Assembly: GCA_021737975.1 (NCBI GenBank) | Contig: JAIPCZ010000001.1 | Span: forward strand, 62,001 to 126,000 | Origin: Polaromonas sp. | GTDB lineage: Bacteria > Pseudomonadota > Gammaproteobacteria > Burkholderiales > Burkholderiaceae_C | Direction of reading: 5' to 3' | Length of the DNA stretch: 64,000 nt | In this document: positions 46,776 through 54,818 of the stretch, in pieces | How the letters are laid out: the number at the start of each line of letters is the position of its first letter | Position numbering within the stretch: the first letter of the stretch is position 1 | Position numbers and translations under genes: made by a program | Notes under the pieces: model-generated | Databases searched by the model: none | What the model was told of the DNA's origin: nothing | Seen by the model: the letters and a program-made list of their open reading frames with translations, nothing else

Positions 46776-47180
46776 AGGACGGGTGTGAACTCTCGTATGA
46801 GGCCGTGGCGCGATGAACCAGACAATGGCATGATTTGACCACAGGCCGGTTTTGCCATTCTGCGCCGTCATCGGCGTCAACAACGCGTCTTCAAACCCGT
46901 GGTGGATTGCAGGGTGAAGGTCCGGGTTAATCGGGCAACGCCGGTGGTGACACCGCCAACGTCAAATGGGACAGGAACCCTTTTTTGATGAAATTGCCGT
47001 CGAAGACGCGGTGCGCCTAGGATAAACCCTAGGGCTCCGCGCTGCCGTCGCAATTTGCCAATTTCGGGTCGTTTTTCCGGGTAGTACCATTAGCCATGAC
47101 GATAGTATTGCCATTTTTGGAGGTTGTGGACAAGCGCAATGTCGCAGTTTCGTCGGCATCGTCATTCGAGAGGACACGCA
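46776..47180. promoter_or_regulatory. Intergenic region upstream of proV
   Basis: This 405-base gap separates the divergent nnrU-like gene and proV. It contains CCTAGG (47016-47021) and CCCTAGGG (47027-47034), two palindromes 12 bases apart. GTCGCAA (47047-47053) and GTACCATT (47084-47091) also occur, and both elements reappear 35 bases apart upstream of the corrinoid operon (51562 and 51597). A short hairpin with a T-run lies near 46970. No gene is seen. It likely holds the proV promoter and regulatory sites. Confidence 0.5.
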
Positions 47181-48392
47181 GTGGCTGAAAAAATTGTTGT
47201 TAAGAATCTCCACAAGGTCTTCGGACCCGATCCTGACTTGGCCATGAAGATGCTCAAGGATGGGCATGGCAAGGACCACATCTTTCGCCAAACCGGGATG
47301 GTGATGGGTGTGATTGATGCCAATTTTCATGTCAACGAGGGTGAGATCTTCGTCCTGATGGGACTGTCGGGCTCTGGCAAATCAACCTTGATTCGCCTGT
47401 TGAACCGCTTGGTGGAACCAAGCCACGGGCAGATCATTATTGGCGGCCATGACGTGGCGGCCATGAGCAAGAAGGCGCTGGTTGCGCTGCGGCGCAAAGA
47501 TCTTGCCATGGTGTTTCAGTCTTTCGCGCTGTTGCCACATCTCACGGTGCTGAACAACACCGCTTTCGGACTCGAGGTTGCCGGCGTTGACCGAAAAACC
47601 CGCGAAAGGCGGGCCATGGAGGTGCTGGATCAGGTCGGGCTCAGAACCTTTGCGCACAAGCATCCGGCAGAGCTGTCGGGCGGCATGCAGCAGCGCGTTG
47701 GCTTGGCCCGCGCGCTGGCGGTGGACCCCTCATTGATGTTGATGGATGAAGCTTTTTCCGCCCTGGACCCGTTAAAGCGCACCGAAATGCAGGAGTTGTT
47801 GCTCAAACTGCAAAGTGAGCAGCAACGGACCATTGTGTTTGTCTCGCACGACCTGGATGAGGCCTTTCACATCGGCGACCGGATTGCCATCATGGAGGGT
47901 GGGCGCATCGTGCAGATCGGAACCCCCGATGAAATCTTGCGCAACCCCTGCAATGAATATGTCAGAGCCTTTTTCAAGGGGGTCGACGTCAACAAATACC
48001 TTGTGGCCAAGGACATTGCCCAATCGGACGAGACGCTGGTGATTCATCCCTCCGAAGATGTCAGGGCTGATTTTTCAAGGGCCATAGAGCAGTTGCGGGA
48101 AACCCGCCGCAACTATGCTTTCATCGTGGAGGGTAACGGCAGCCTGCAGGGCACAGTGTCCATCGATTCCATGCTGCGCAGCCTGCAGATGGAAGCCCCA
48201 TCGGTTCATGATGCCTTCCTTGACGGTATCGACGCAGTGCCTCACTCCCTGAGTGTTCGGGAACTGATTGGGCGCATCATCAAGAACCCCGTCCCACTGC
48301 CGGTGGTGGATGACTCGAATCGTTATTTGGGTGTCGTCACCCAGACAATCCTGCTGCGCAAAATGGTTGAAGAGGAGGCTGGGCATGAGTGA
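47181..48392 (+). CDS. proV: Glycine betaine/choline ABC transporter ATPase ProV
   Basis: ATPase of a betaine/proline-type importer, 403 residues. Walker A GLSGSGKSTLIRLLNRL is near residue 62. The QAT-type signature ELSGGMQQRVGLARALA, Walker B LMLMDEAFSALDP and switch VSHDLDEAFH follow, with two C-terminal CBS-like domains from about residue 285. The upstream part KMLKDGHGKDHIFRQTGMVMGV is typical of ProV. I start at GTG 47181 because GAGAGGA lies 6 bases upstream. Earlier in-frame starts have no well-placed ribosome-binding site. It overlaps proW by 8 bases. The substrate-binding gene is displaced to 58 kb. Confidence 0.93.
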   Translation: MAEKIVVKNLHKVFGPDPDLAMKMLKDGHGKDHIFRQTGMVMGVIDANFHVNEGEIFVLMGLSGSGKSTLIRLLNRLVEPSHGQIIIGGHDVAAMSKKALVALRRKDLAMVFQSFALLPHLTVLNNTAFGLEVAGVDRKTRERRAMEVLDQVGLRTFAHKHPAELSGGMQQRVGLARALAVDPSLMLMDEAFSALDPLKRTEMQELLLKLQSEQQRTIVFVSHDLDEAFHIGDRIAIMEGGRIVQIGTPDEILRNPCNEYVRAFFKGVDVNKYLVAKDIAQSDETLVIHPSEDVRADFSRAIEQLRETRRNYAFIVEGNGSLQGTVSIDSMLRSLQMEAPSVHDAFLDGIDAVPHSLSVRELIGRIIKNPVPLPVVDDSNRYLGVVTQTILLRKMVEEEAGHE

Positions 48393-49269
48393 TTTTCTAC
48401 CCCTGGGGCAATGGGTTGATGAGGGCGTCAAGTACGTCATTGAGAACGATGGCGGCACGCTGGAGAAGTTGGGCTCGGGCATCGGCGTCATGACCGAGTC
48501 GATCGAACTGCTTCTGCAGGCCGTGCCGGACTGGATTGTGGTGGCCATCTTTGTGCTGACCGGCTTCTGGCGGGTGAGCTGGAAGTTCGCCTTGTTCTGT
48601 CTGGCCTGCTGTGTGGTGATTATCGGGACGGGTTTTTGGCCGCAGACCATGGTGACGCTGGCTTTGATCGTTTCGGCGACGGCGATCAGCCTGCTGATCG
48701 GATTGCCGCTGGGAATCTGGGTGGCCAAGAGTGACCGGGTGGCGACCGTCATTCGGCCCACGCTTGATTTCATGCAGACGATGCCGGCCTTTGTCTACCT
48801 CATCCCGGCCGCCATGTTGTTTGGCTTGGGCCGCGTGCCGGGCGTGCTTGCGACGGTCATTTTCGCCATGCCCCCGGTGGTGCGACTCACCAGCCTGGGC
48901 ATTCGACAAGTGAACAAGGAGCAGGTCGAGGCTGGCGTGACGTTTGGCTGCACACCCACGCAAGTGTTGTTCAAGGTCCAGATTCCGGGCGCTTTGCCCT
49001 CGATCATGGCGGGCATCAACCAGACCATCATGATGGCACTGTCCATGGTCATCATCGCCTCCATGGTGGGTGCCGGCGGGCTGGGAAATGACGTGTTGGC
49101 CAGTATCCAGCGACTGGACATCGGTTTGGGATTCGAGTCAGGGTTGGCGGTGGTTTTGCTGGCGATCATGCTGGACCGAATCACCGAAACATTCGGTGCC
49201 CAAGGGGCGGCGCGCTCCCTCAGGCAGCGCTTGGGCATGGCGGCCAAGCAGGAAGATTCGCAAGGCTAA
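48385..49269 (+). CDS. proW: Glycine betaine/choline ABC transporter permease ProW
   Basis: Inner-membrane permease of 294 residues. The N-terminal hydrophilic segment (LGQWVDEGVKYVIENDGG) is followed by six or seven helices. DFMQTMPAFVYLIPAAMLFGLG and the coupling loop EQVEAGVTFGCTPTQVLFKVQIPGALPSIMAG match ProW/OpuAB proteins. GAGGAGG precedes the ATG. It forms an operon with proV. Its partner binding protein is probably the ChoX-like protein at 58-59 kb. Confidence 0.92.
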   Translation: MSDFLPLGQWVDEGVKYVIENDGGTLEKLGSGIGVMTESIELLLQAVPDWIVVAIFVLTGFWRVSWKFALFCLACCVVIIGTGFWPQTMVTLALIVSATAISLLIGLPLGIWVAKSDRVATVIRPTLDFMQTMPAFVYLIPAAMLFGLGRVPGVLATVIFAMPPVVRLTSLGIRQVNKEQVEAGVTFGCTPTQVLFKVQIPGALPSIMAGINQTIMMALSMVIIASMVGAGGLGNDVLASIQRLDIGLGFESGLAVVLLAIMLDRITETFGAQGAARSLRQRLGMAAKQEDSQG

Positions 49270-49292
49270 ATGCGCGCGACCTTGTCGCATTT
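49268..49292 (+). terminator. Stem-loop after proW
   Basis: GCGAC-CTT-GTCGC (49276-49288) forms a tight hairpin flanked by AAAT and ATTT that can extend it. It overlaps the proW stop and lacks a T-run, so it may protect or end the proVW message by a Rho-assisted route. Confidence 0.4.
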
Positions 49293-49456
49293 GAGATAAA
49301 TGGCGGCATTTTTATGCTAATCTGCGAAACCACGCGCCCTATCAGGTCAGGTAAGGACATGATCAACCCAAGATATCTTCCCCGCTTCCCGCAAGGCCAT
49401 GCTTTGAATCGGGTCCCGTTCCCCCAAGCCCGGGCGATGGGGTGCCCACCGTGGTA

Positions 49457-50503
49457 ATGCCATCGACAGGTGCCATGGCACCGTCGTCCAAGCGGCGCTT
49501 CGTCTTTTTGACCCTGCCCAATTATTCGTTTATCGCCCTGTCGAGCGCCGTCGAGGCGCTGCGCATGGCCAATCGGGTGACCAAGCAGGACGTGTACGCG
49601 TGGACGCTGGTCAGTCTGGATGGCAATCCTGTGGCTGCCAGCAACGGATTGTCCCTTTCGCCGACCGTGTCGATTGAAAACATGGGCCCGGCCGATATTG
49701 TGTTCGTTTGTGGCGGCGTTAATGTTGAGCAGACGGTCACGCCGGCGCTCGTCGCCACACTTCGCTGGCTGTCGCAGCGGCATATTGCGCTGGGCTCACT
49801 GTGCACCGGTGGTTACGTGCTGGCAAGAGCAGGGCTTCTCGACAAATACAAGGCGGTTATCCATTGGGAAAACATGTCCTCCCTGCAGGAGCAGTTTCCC
49901 CACGTGATCTGTTCCGATCAGCTGTTTGCCATTGACCGGGACCGCTACACCTGCACCGGCGGCATCGCACCGCTGGACTTGATGCTGACCATCATCAAGG
50001 GCCATCTGGGGCGCGACATCTCGCCCATGATTTCTGAACAATTCATTCTTGACCGCATCAGAAATGACCAGGACCGCCAGCATGTCCCACTGCAGGCGCG
50101 GGTTGGGCTTTTTCACGAAAACCTCATTGAGGCCGCCGCTTTGATGGAGGCCAACATCGAGGAACCGTTGTCACTTGATGAAGTGGCCGCGCTGGTGGGC
50201 GTTTCAAGGCGCCAGATTGAGCGTTTGTTCAAGCGTTACGTTGGTGAAGTACCCACCAAATACTACCTGGATATGCGCTTGCGCAAAGCGCGCGGGCTAT
50301 TGCTTCAAACGGCCATGTCAGTGATGGAGGTGGCTGTGGCATGCGGGTTTCAGTCACCACCCCATTTCTCCAAATGTTATCGCAACATGTTTGGGTACAC
50401 ACCAAGCGCCGAGCGCCAGAATAGCCGCAACAACGCGATGGCGCAGCCAGATTTGCTGCCGGCGGCGGGTGCCCCTGCGCCGGCAGCAAAGATCACTATC
50501 TGA
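49457..50503 (+). CDS. GlxA/GbdR-like AraC-family regulator
   Basis: Transcriptional activator of 348 residues with an N-terminal DJ-1/PfpI-like domain (RFVFLTLPNYSFIALSSAVEALRMAN near residue 15; GSLCTGGYVLARAGLLD near residue 115). A C-terminal AraC helix-turn-helix pair follows (LSLDEVAALVGVSRRQIERLFKR near 240; VMEVAVACGFQSPPHFSKCYR near 290). This architecture is that of GbdR, which activates choline and betaine catabolism genes in Pseudomonas. Its place between proVW and purU, beside bet and C1 genes, supports an analogous role. The start is uncertain: GTG 49442 and ATG 49475 are alternatives. Its end overlaps purU's end by 8 bases. Confidence 0.87.
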   Translation: MPSTGAMAPSSKRRFVFLTLPNYSFIALSSAVEALRMANRVTKQDVYAWTLVSLDGNPVAASNGLSLSPTVSIENMGPADIVFVCGGVNVEQTVTPALVATLRWLSQRHIALGSLCTGGYVLARAGLLDKYKAVIHWENMSSLQEQFPHVICSDQLFAIDRDRYTCTGGIAPLDLMLTIIKGHLGRDISPMISEQFILDRIRNDQDRQHVPLQARVGLFHENLIEAAALMEANIEEPLSLDEVAALVGVSRRQIERLFKRYVGEVPTKYYLDMRLRKARGLLLQTAMSVMEVAVACGFQSPPHFSKCYRNMFGYTPSAERQNSRNNAMAQPDLLPAAGAPAPAAKITI

Positions 50504-51371
50504 AGACGACCGTCCTGCTGCCGTTCAGGAATACCCGGTGCTCGATGTGAAAACGCACCGCCGTGGCAAGTGCCCGGCATTCTGAGTCCCGTCCCGCTGC
50601 AGCCAGCTTTTCGGGCGTGAAGGTGTGGTCGACACGCTCAACGAACTGTTCAATGATCGGACCCTCGTCAAGATCCGCGGTTACGTAATGTGCTGTGGCG
50701 CCCGTGAGTTTCACGCCTCGTTCATGGGCCTGATGGTAGGGCTTGGCGCCCTTGAATCCGGGCAAAAACGAGTGATGGATATTCATGGCGCGCCCGCGCA
50801 GGCGGCGACACAGCGAATCCGACAGCACCTGCATGTAGCGGGCCAGAACGACCAGGTCGCTGTTGGTTTCAGCCACGATCTCCATGAGTCGTTCTTCCTG
50901 TTGTGCCTTTGTTTCCGGGGTCACAGGGAGGTGGATGTAGGCAATGCCTTGTGATTCCACCAATTGTTTCAGGTCGGGATGGTTGGACACCACGGCGGAA
51001 ATGTCCATTCTTAGCTCACCCGTGCGGTTCCGGTACAGCAGGTCGACCAGACAATGGTCGAACTTTGAAACCATGATGAGCACGCGGGGTTTTTTCTCTC
51101 CGTCAAAAATCGCCCATTCCATTTCCTCCTTGTTGGCGACTTCCAAAAACTCTTCGCGCAGGCGCTCGAGCGTGGGGGTCCTGGCGGGATCTCCGTAAAA
51201 CGTGACCCTGACAAAGAACCGGCCGCTCAACACATCATCGAATTGGTGCATGTCGGTGATGTAGCACTGGCGCGATGCAAGGAAGCCGGACACGGCGGCA
51301 ACGGTCCCAAGGCGGCTATCACAAGTGGCGTTGAGAATATAGTGGGGCTTGCCTTCTATGGGTACGTTCAT
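50496..51371 (-). CDS. purU: Formyltetrahydrofolate deformylase PurU
   Basis: Enzyme that hydrolyses 10-formyl-THF to formate and THF; 291 residues. The N-terminal ACT domain (YILNATCDSRLGTVAAVSGFLASRQ) is followed by the formyltransferase fold. DLVVLARYMQVLSDSLC near residue 175 and MNIHHSFLPGFKGAKPYHQAHERGVKLTGATAHYV contain the conserved His and catalytic surroundings, with DEGPIIEQ. In this setting it would release C1 units as formate and keep THF free, matching the methyl-to-THF module next door. In Pseudomonas betaine catabolism a purU gene is also near bet/gbc genes, as I recall. Confidence 0.93.
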   Translation of the reverse strand: MNVPIEGKPHYILNATCDSRLGTVAAVSGFLASRQCYITDMHQFDDVLSGRFFVRVTFYGDPARTPTLERLREEFLEVANKEEMEWAIFDGEKKPRVLIMVSKFDHCLVDLLYRNRTGELRMDISAVVSNHPDLKQLVESQGIAYIHLPVTPETKAQQEERLMEIVAETNSDLVVLARYMQVLSDSLCRRLRGRAMNIHHSFLPGFKGAKPYHQAHERGVKLTGATAHYVTADLDEGPIIEQFVERVDHTFTPEKLAAAGRDSECRALATAVRFHIEHRVFLNGSRTVVFR

Positions 51372-51540
51372 TACGGTGTTACTCCGGTTCGATGAGGGGA
51401 ATGTCGTGTCAGGAAAGACGCCTGACTCACACCGTCAGTTTATGGGACGGGGTGGCCAGAGATTGTCTCCAGGCGACAGGGTTTTTGGCGCAAGCGACGC
51501 AGGCGGCACAATTCGAAGAGGCTGATTGGGTGCGACGCGT

Positions 51541-51604
51541 GTCGTCAACTGACAACCATTAGTCGCAAATTTGGCATCTCCATGTGGCTTAGCCCCGTAC
51601 CATT
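51541..51604 (+). promoter_or_regulatory. Regulatory region upstream of the corrinoid operon
   Basis: It holds an inverted repeat GTCGTCA-AC-TGACAAC (51541-51556; arms match at 6 of 7 bases). GTCGCAA (51562-51568) followed by ATTTGGCA and then GTACCATT (51597-51604) come next. The last two elements also occur, 37 bases apart, upstream of proV (47047 and 47084). A shared regulator such as the GbdR-like protein is inferred. Confidence 0.5.
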
Positions 51605-51667
51605 TTCTCCAAGTCATGGTCCGGTATTTGGCGCGCCATGACATCTACTTCAACAGAGGATTTAACC

Positions 51668-52372
51668 ATGGCTGACGAGTTTGACGATGATCTGGATCTG
51701 AGCACACTCAACGATGAGGACCTCACGGAGCAGGTGCATGATGACCTCTACAACGGCTTGCGCGAGGAGGTGGTCGAGGCGACAAACATTTTCCTGAGCC
51801 GCGGATGGTCGGCCGATCGTGTGCTGAATGACGCTCTGGTGGAGGGCATGCGCATCGTTGGTGTTGATTTTCGCGATGGAATCCTGTTTGTGCCTGAGGT
51901 GCTGCTGGCGGCCAATGCCATGAAGGGCGGGATGGAAATTCTGCGGCCCCTGCTGGCCGAAACCGGGGTCGAGCCCATTGGGAAAATGGTCATTGGCACC
52001 GTGAAGGGCGACATTCATGACATCGGCAAGAACCTGGTTGCCATGATGATGGAGGGTGCCGGGTTTGAGGTCATTGATCTCGGCATCAACAACCCCGTTG
52101 AAAAGTATCTCGCGGCCCTGGAAGAGCACAAGCCTGACATCCTGGGGCTGAGCGCCCTGTTGACGACCACCATGCCCTACATGAAGGTCGTGATCGATAC
52201 TCTGAAGGAAAAAGGTCTGCGCAACGATTACATCGTGCTGGTGGGCGGGGCGCCCTTGAACGAGGAATTTGGCAAGGCGGTCGGTGCTGATGCCTACTGC
52301 CGGGATGCGGGCATTGCGGTTGAGACGGCCAAAACCCTGATTGCGGCCCGTCGCGCTGGCGCCGCCGCCTAG
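51668..52372 (+). CDS. Corrinoid-binding methyl carrier protein (MtbC/MtgC type)
   Basis: B12-dependent methyl carrier of 234 residues. A helical cap domain (B12-binding_2, about residues 25-105) precedes the cobalamin-binding Rossmann domain. The cobalt-ligating His117 lies in the DxHxxG motif (D115, H117, G120: GDIHDIGKN), with SAL near 162 and GGAP near 193. The first 20 residues are strongly acidic (ADEFDDDLDLSTLNDEDL), an extension not usual in MtbC/MttC. AGAGGA precedes the ATG. It is the first gene of a seven-gene operon with folate-linked methyl transfer and corrinoid reactivation genes. The donor is probably a methylated amine such as glycine betaine. Confidence 0.92.
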   Translation: MADEFDDDLDLSTLNDEDLTEQVHDDLYNGLREEVVEATNIFLSRGWSADRVLNDALVEGMRIVGVDFRDGILFVPEVLLAANAMKGGMEILRPLLAETGVEPIGKMVIGTVKGDIHDIGKNLVAMMMEGAGFEVIDLGINNPVEKYLAALEEHKPDILGLSALLTTTMPYMKVVIDTLKEKGLRNDYIVLVGGAPLNEEFGKAVGADAYCRDAGIAVETAKTLIAARRAGAAA

Positions 52373-52382
52373 GCGCACGGTC

Positions 52383-53000
52383 ATGGCCGCTGCCGCCGGT
52401 GTTTTGGTCATCGCATGCGGCGCGCTGGCGCACGAAATCGTGGCCTTGCGCAAACTCAATGACTGGCCGCATCTGACCATCCAGTGCCTTCCTGCCGAGT
52501 TGCACAATCGGCCCGAAAAAATCCCGGCTGCCGTGCAGGAAAAAATTCATGCCAACCGGGGGCTCTACGCGTCGCTGTTTGTGGCCTATGCAGATTGCGG
52601 CACGGGAGGTTTGCTTGACGCCATGCTGGCTCAAGAGCAGGTCGAGCGTATCCCCGGGGCGCATTGCTACGAGTTTTTCGCAGGGAGTTCAGCCTTTGCC
52701 GCTCTGGCTGACAGTGAGCCAGGCACTTTCTATTTGACGGATTTTTTGCTCAGGCATTTTGAGCGACTGGTGATTCATGGCCTGGGCATTGACCGTCACC
52801 CGGAGCTTTTGGCAATGTATTTCGGCAACTACCGCAGGCTGGTCTATCTGGCGCAGGTGGAGAACCCGCAGCACATCGAGGATGCCAAAGAGGCTGCCAG
52901 GCGCCTGGGACTGGCCTTTGAATACCGTTTTACTGGTTACGGTGATTTGGCAAAGAGCCTTCACAGCACAAACGAAAGAGTCATTTCATGGCAAAACTGA
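52383..53000 (+). CDS. DUF1638 protein of the corrinoid operon
   Basis: Protein of 205 residues matching DUF1638: ACGALAHEI near the N-terminus, VAYADCGTGGLLDAML near residue 70, and GAHCYEFFAG near residue 95. The conserved Cys and His (C17, C74, C97 regions) suggest a metal site. The family is recurrently found beside corrinoid methyltransferase genes in methanogens, acetogens and some proteobacteria, as I recall, but its function is not established. I start at ATG 52383, 10 bases after the corrinoid gene; an upstream ATG at 52341 would overlap that gene. It overlaps the next gene by 13 bases. Confidence 0.85.
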   Translation: MAAAAGVLVIACGALAHEIVALRKLNDWPHLTIQCLPAELHNRPEKIPAAVQEKIHANRGLYASLFVAYADCGTGGLLDAMLAQEQVERIPGAHCYEFFAGSSAFAALADSEPGTFYLTDFLLRHFERLVIHGLGIDRHPELLAMYFGNYRRLVYLAQVENPQHIEDAKEAARRLGLAFEYRFTGYGDLAKSLHSTNERVISWQN

Positions 53001-53332
53001 TTGTTATTTCATGGCGTGATCTGCCCGCGCAGGTCGTCGTCAAACTGGGCCGGGAAACGGCCAAGGTCCAGTTGGCTCGCCGCTTTCAGGAAGCGATTGA
53101 CAGCGCGGCGATGCGTGCCGGAAAGTCCAGTTCAGGAGACTATCTGGCCGACTGGAAACGCAGCGAGCCGCGTCGCTGTGGTGATGACCTGCAGGCTGAA
53201 GCAGCCGCGGAGGTCCAGAGAATTGAAAGCCGTTATACAGACGCCGACTTGTTGCGCCTGATTCGGGCGCACGGCCTGGAGCAGCCGCTGGATGCTCCAG
53301 CCGCCGCGCCGGCGGTGAGTGGAGAAGACTGA
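52988..53332 (+). CDS. 'Virulence factor' domain protein of the corrinoid operon
   Basis: Small cytosolic protein of 114 residues starting MAKLIVISWRDLPAQVVVK, the opening of the so-called virulence-factor (PF13769-like) family. It continues with LARRFQEAIDSAAMRAG and DYLADWKRSEPR. The name is historical; there is no sign of pathogenicity here. Its position, overlapping both DUF1638 and metV, indicates stoichiometric co-translation with the C1 enzymes, perhaps as a structural or assembly subunit. The C-terminus is Ala-rich and variable. Confidence 0.8.
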   Translation: MAKLIVISWRDLPAQVVVKLGRETAKVQLARRFQEAIDSAAMRAGKSSSGDYLADWKRSEPRRCGDDLQAEAAAEVQRIESRYTDADLLRLIRAHGLEQPLDAPAAAPAVSGED

Positions 53333-53802
53333 TGTACGCTGTTCGCCGCTGGTCGGTTCGCCATGCTGCCGCTCTGGAACGTTTTTACACGACATTTGAA
53401 AACGGATTCGTTGGCCTGCATCCTTTGTGGCAGCGAATCGGTTATGAAAGATTGGAAAAGCCGGTTGCCGCAGTTGAAAAGGTGGTGAAAGGCTTCCTGT
53501 TTGACTGCCAGATGTGTGGCCAGTGTGCATTAAGCGCCACAGGCATGTCGTGTTCGATGAATTGCCCAAAGAACCTTCGCAATGGTCCATGCGGTGGTGT
53601 GCGCGCCGACGGCAATTGCGAAATCAAATCCGACATGCGGTGCGTGTGGGTGGAGGCCTACGAAGGCAGCCAGCGCATGGGGGAGGGCAAGGAGGCCATC
53701 CGCACGGTTCAGTTTGCGGTCGACCGCCGGCTGCAGGGGCGCTCCTCGTGGCTAAAGGTGTCGCAGGACAAGGCGGCCAATGACAAGCTGGACAAGGCAT
53801 GA
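53332..53802 (+). CDS. metV: MetV-like methylene-THF reductase C-terminal-domain protein
   Basis: Cysteine-rich protein of 156 residues matching the MTHFR_C/MetV family. Eight cysteines (59, 62, 65, 74, 78, 87, 96, 104) form the block FDCQMCGQCALSATGMSCSM through CPKNLRNGPCGGVRADGNC. In acetogens MetV is the partner of MetF in a two-subunit methylene-THF reductase, with the Cys block thought to bind zinc or clusters. Its first base overlaps the previous stop (TGATG), and its end overlaps metF by 4 bases, so MetV and MetF are probably made as a complex. Confidence 0.87.
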   Translation: MYAVRRWSVRHAAALERFYTTFENGFVGLHPLWQRIGYERLEKPVAAVEKVVKGFLFDCQMCGQCALSATGMSCSMNCPKNLRNGPCGGVRADGNCEIKSDMRCVWVEAYEGSQRMGEGKEAIRTVQFAVDRRLQGRSSWLKVSQDKAANDKLDKA

Positions 53803-54818
53803 AATTCGAAGATGAGCCGGTTCCCGGCTACCCTCTTCCCATTCTGCCAGGGCACACCTCGCCAGGGCGGCTTGAGCGCGTGTTGCGCAGCGGAACATTT
53901 GCCGTTACCGCGGAGCTGGACCCGCCGGACTCAGCGGATCCTGAGGACGTCTACAGCCGCGCGCGCGTGTTTGACGGCTATGTCGACGCCATCAATGCCA
54001 CGGATGGCAGTGGTGCCAACTGCCACATGTCGAGCATGGCCGTCTGTGCGCTGCTGACCCGCATTGGTTATGCCCCGGTCATGCAGATTTCCTGTCGGGA
54101 CAAGAACCGGATTGCGATCCAGGGCGATATTCTTGGGGGCGCCGCGATGGGCGTTGCCAACATGCTGTGCCTGTCCGGCGACGGAGTTCAGTCGGGCGAC
54201 CACCCGCAAGCCAAGCCAGTGTTTGACCTGGACTGCATGTCCCTGCTTGAAATTGGCCGCACCATGCGCGACGGGCATCGGTTTCAGAGTGGTCGAAAGA
54301 TAACTTACGCGCCGCGCGTTTTCCTTGGCGCCGCAGCCAATCCATTTGGGCTGCCGTTTGAATGGCGCGCCGAGCGACTGGCCAAAAAGGTGGAGGCCGG
54401 CGCCCAGTTTGTGCAGACCCAGTATTGCTACGACGTGCCCCGGCTCAAGACTTTTCTGAAGCAGGTCGAGGATCTTGGCCTGTTGGGCAAGGTCTTCATT
54501 CTGGTCGGCGTCGGTCCATTGCGCTCGGCCAAGGCAGCCGACTGGATGCGCACAAATGTGCCCGGCATTCATATTCCCGACGCGGTCATCAAGCGCATGG
54601 CCGGAGCCGAAAAACCGGCGCTCGAAGGGCGACAGGTCTGCATCGACCTTATCCAGGAAATCCAGGAGCTCAAAGGCGTGGCAGGTGTGCACGTGATGGC
54701 ATTTCGCCAGGAAGAAACCGTCGCGGAAATCATTCAACGCTCCGGCGTGCTCAAAAGCCGCGTTCCCTGGTATCCGGGGCGCGATACCCAAATTCAACAA
54801 CTGAAGGAAACAGCGTGA
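53799..54818 (+). CDS. metF: 5,10-methylenetetrahydrofolate reductase MetF-like
   Basis: Flavoenzyme of 339 residues interconverting methyl-THF and methylene-THF. The TIM-barrel landmarks are VTAELDPPDSADPEDV near residue 35, MQISCRDKNRIAIQGDILGGAAMGVANML near residue 95, GVNNMLCLSGD-like (NMLCLSGDGV), and GAQFVQTQYCYD near residue 205. Acting in the oxidative direction it would convert methyl groups received on THF to methylene-THF. It overlaps metV upstream and the methyltransferase downstream (GTGA). Confidence 0.9.
   Translation: MKFEDEPVPGYPLPILPGHTSPGRLERVLRSGTFAVTAELDPPDSADPEDVYSRARVFDGYVDAINATDGSGANCHMSSMAVCALLTRIGYAPVMQISCRDKNRIAIQGDILGGAAMGVANMLCLSGDGVQSGDHPQAKPVFDLDCMSLLEIGRTMRDGHRFQSGRKITYAPRVFLGAAANPFGLPFEWRAERLAKKVEAGAQFVQTQYCYDVPRLKTFLKQVEDLGLLGKVFILVGVGPLRSAKAADWMRTNVPGIHIPDAVIKRMAGAEKPALEGRQVCIDLIQEIQELKGVAGVHVMAFRQEETVAEIIQRSGVLKSRVPWYPGRDTQIQQLKETA

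Noticed and set aside
47124-47180. Earlier starts of proV (TTG 47124 or ATG 47139)
   Set aside because: GGAGG directly abuts the TTG and is 15 bases from the ATG, while GAGAGGA is 6 bases before GTG 47181, giving the normal ProV length.
49284-49293. GTCGCATTTG after proW as a third copy of the shared promoter motif
   Set aside because: It forms the 3' arm of a stem-loop at the end of proW and lacks the GTACCATT partner, so it is probably part of that hairpin.
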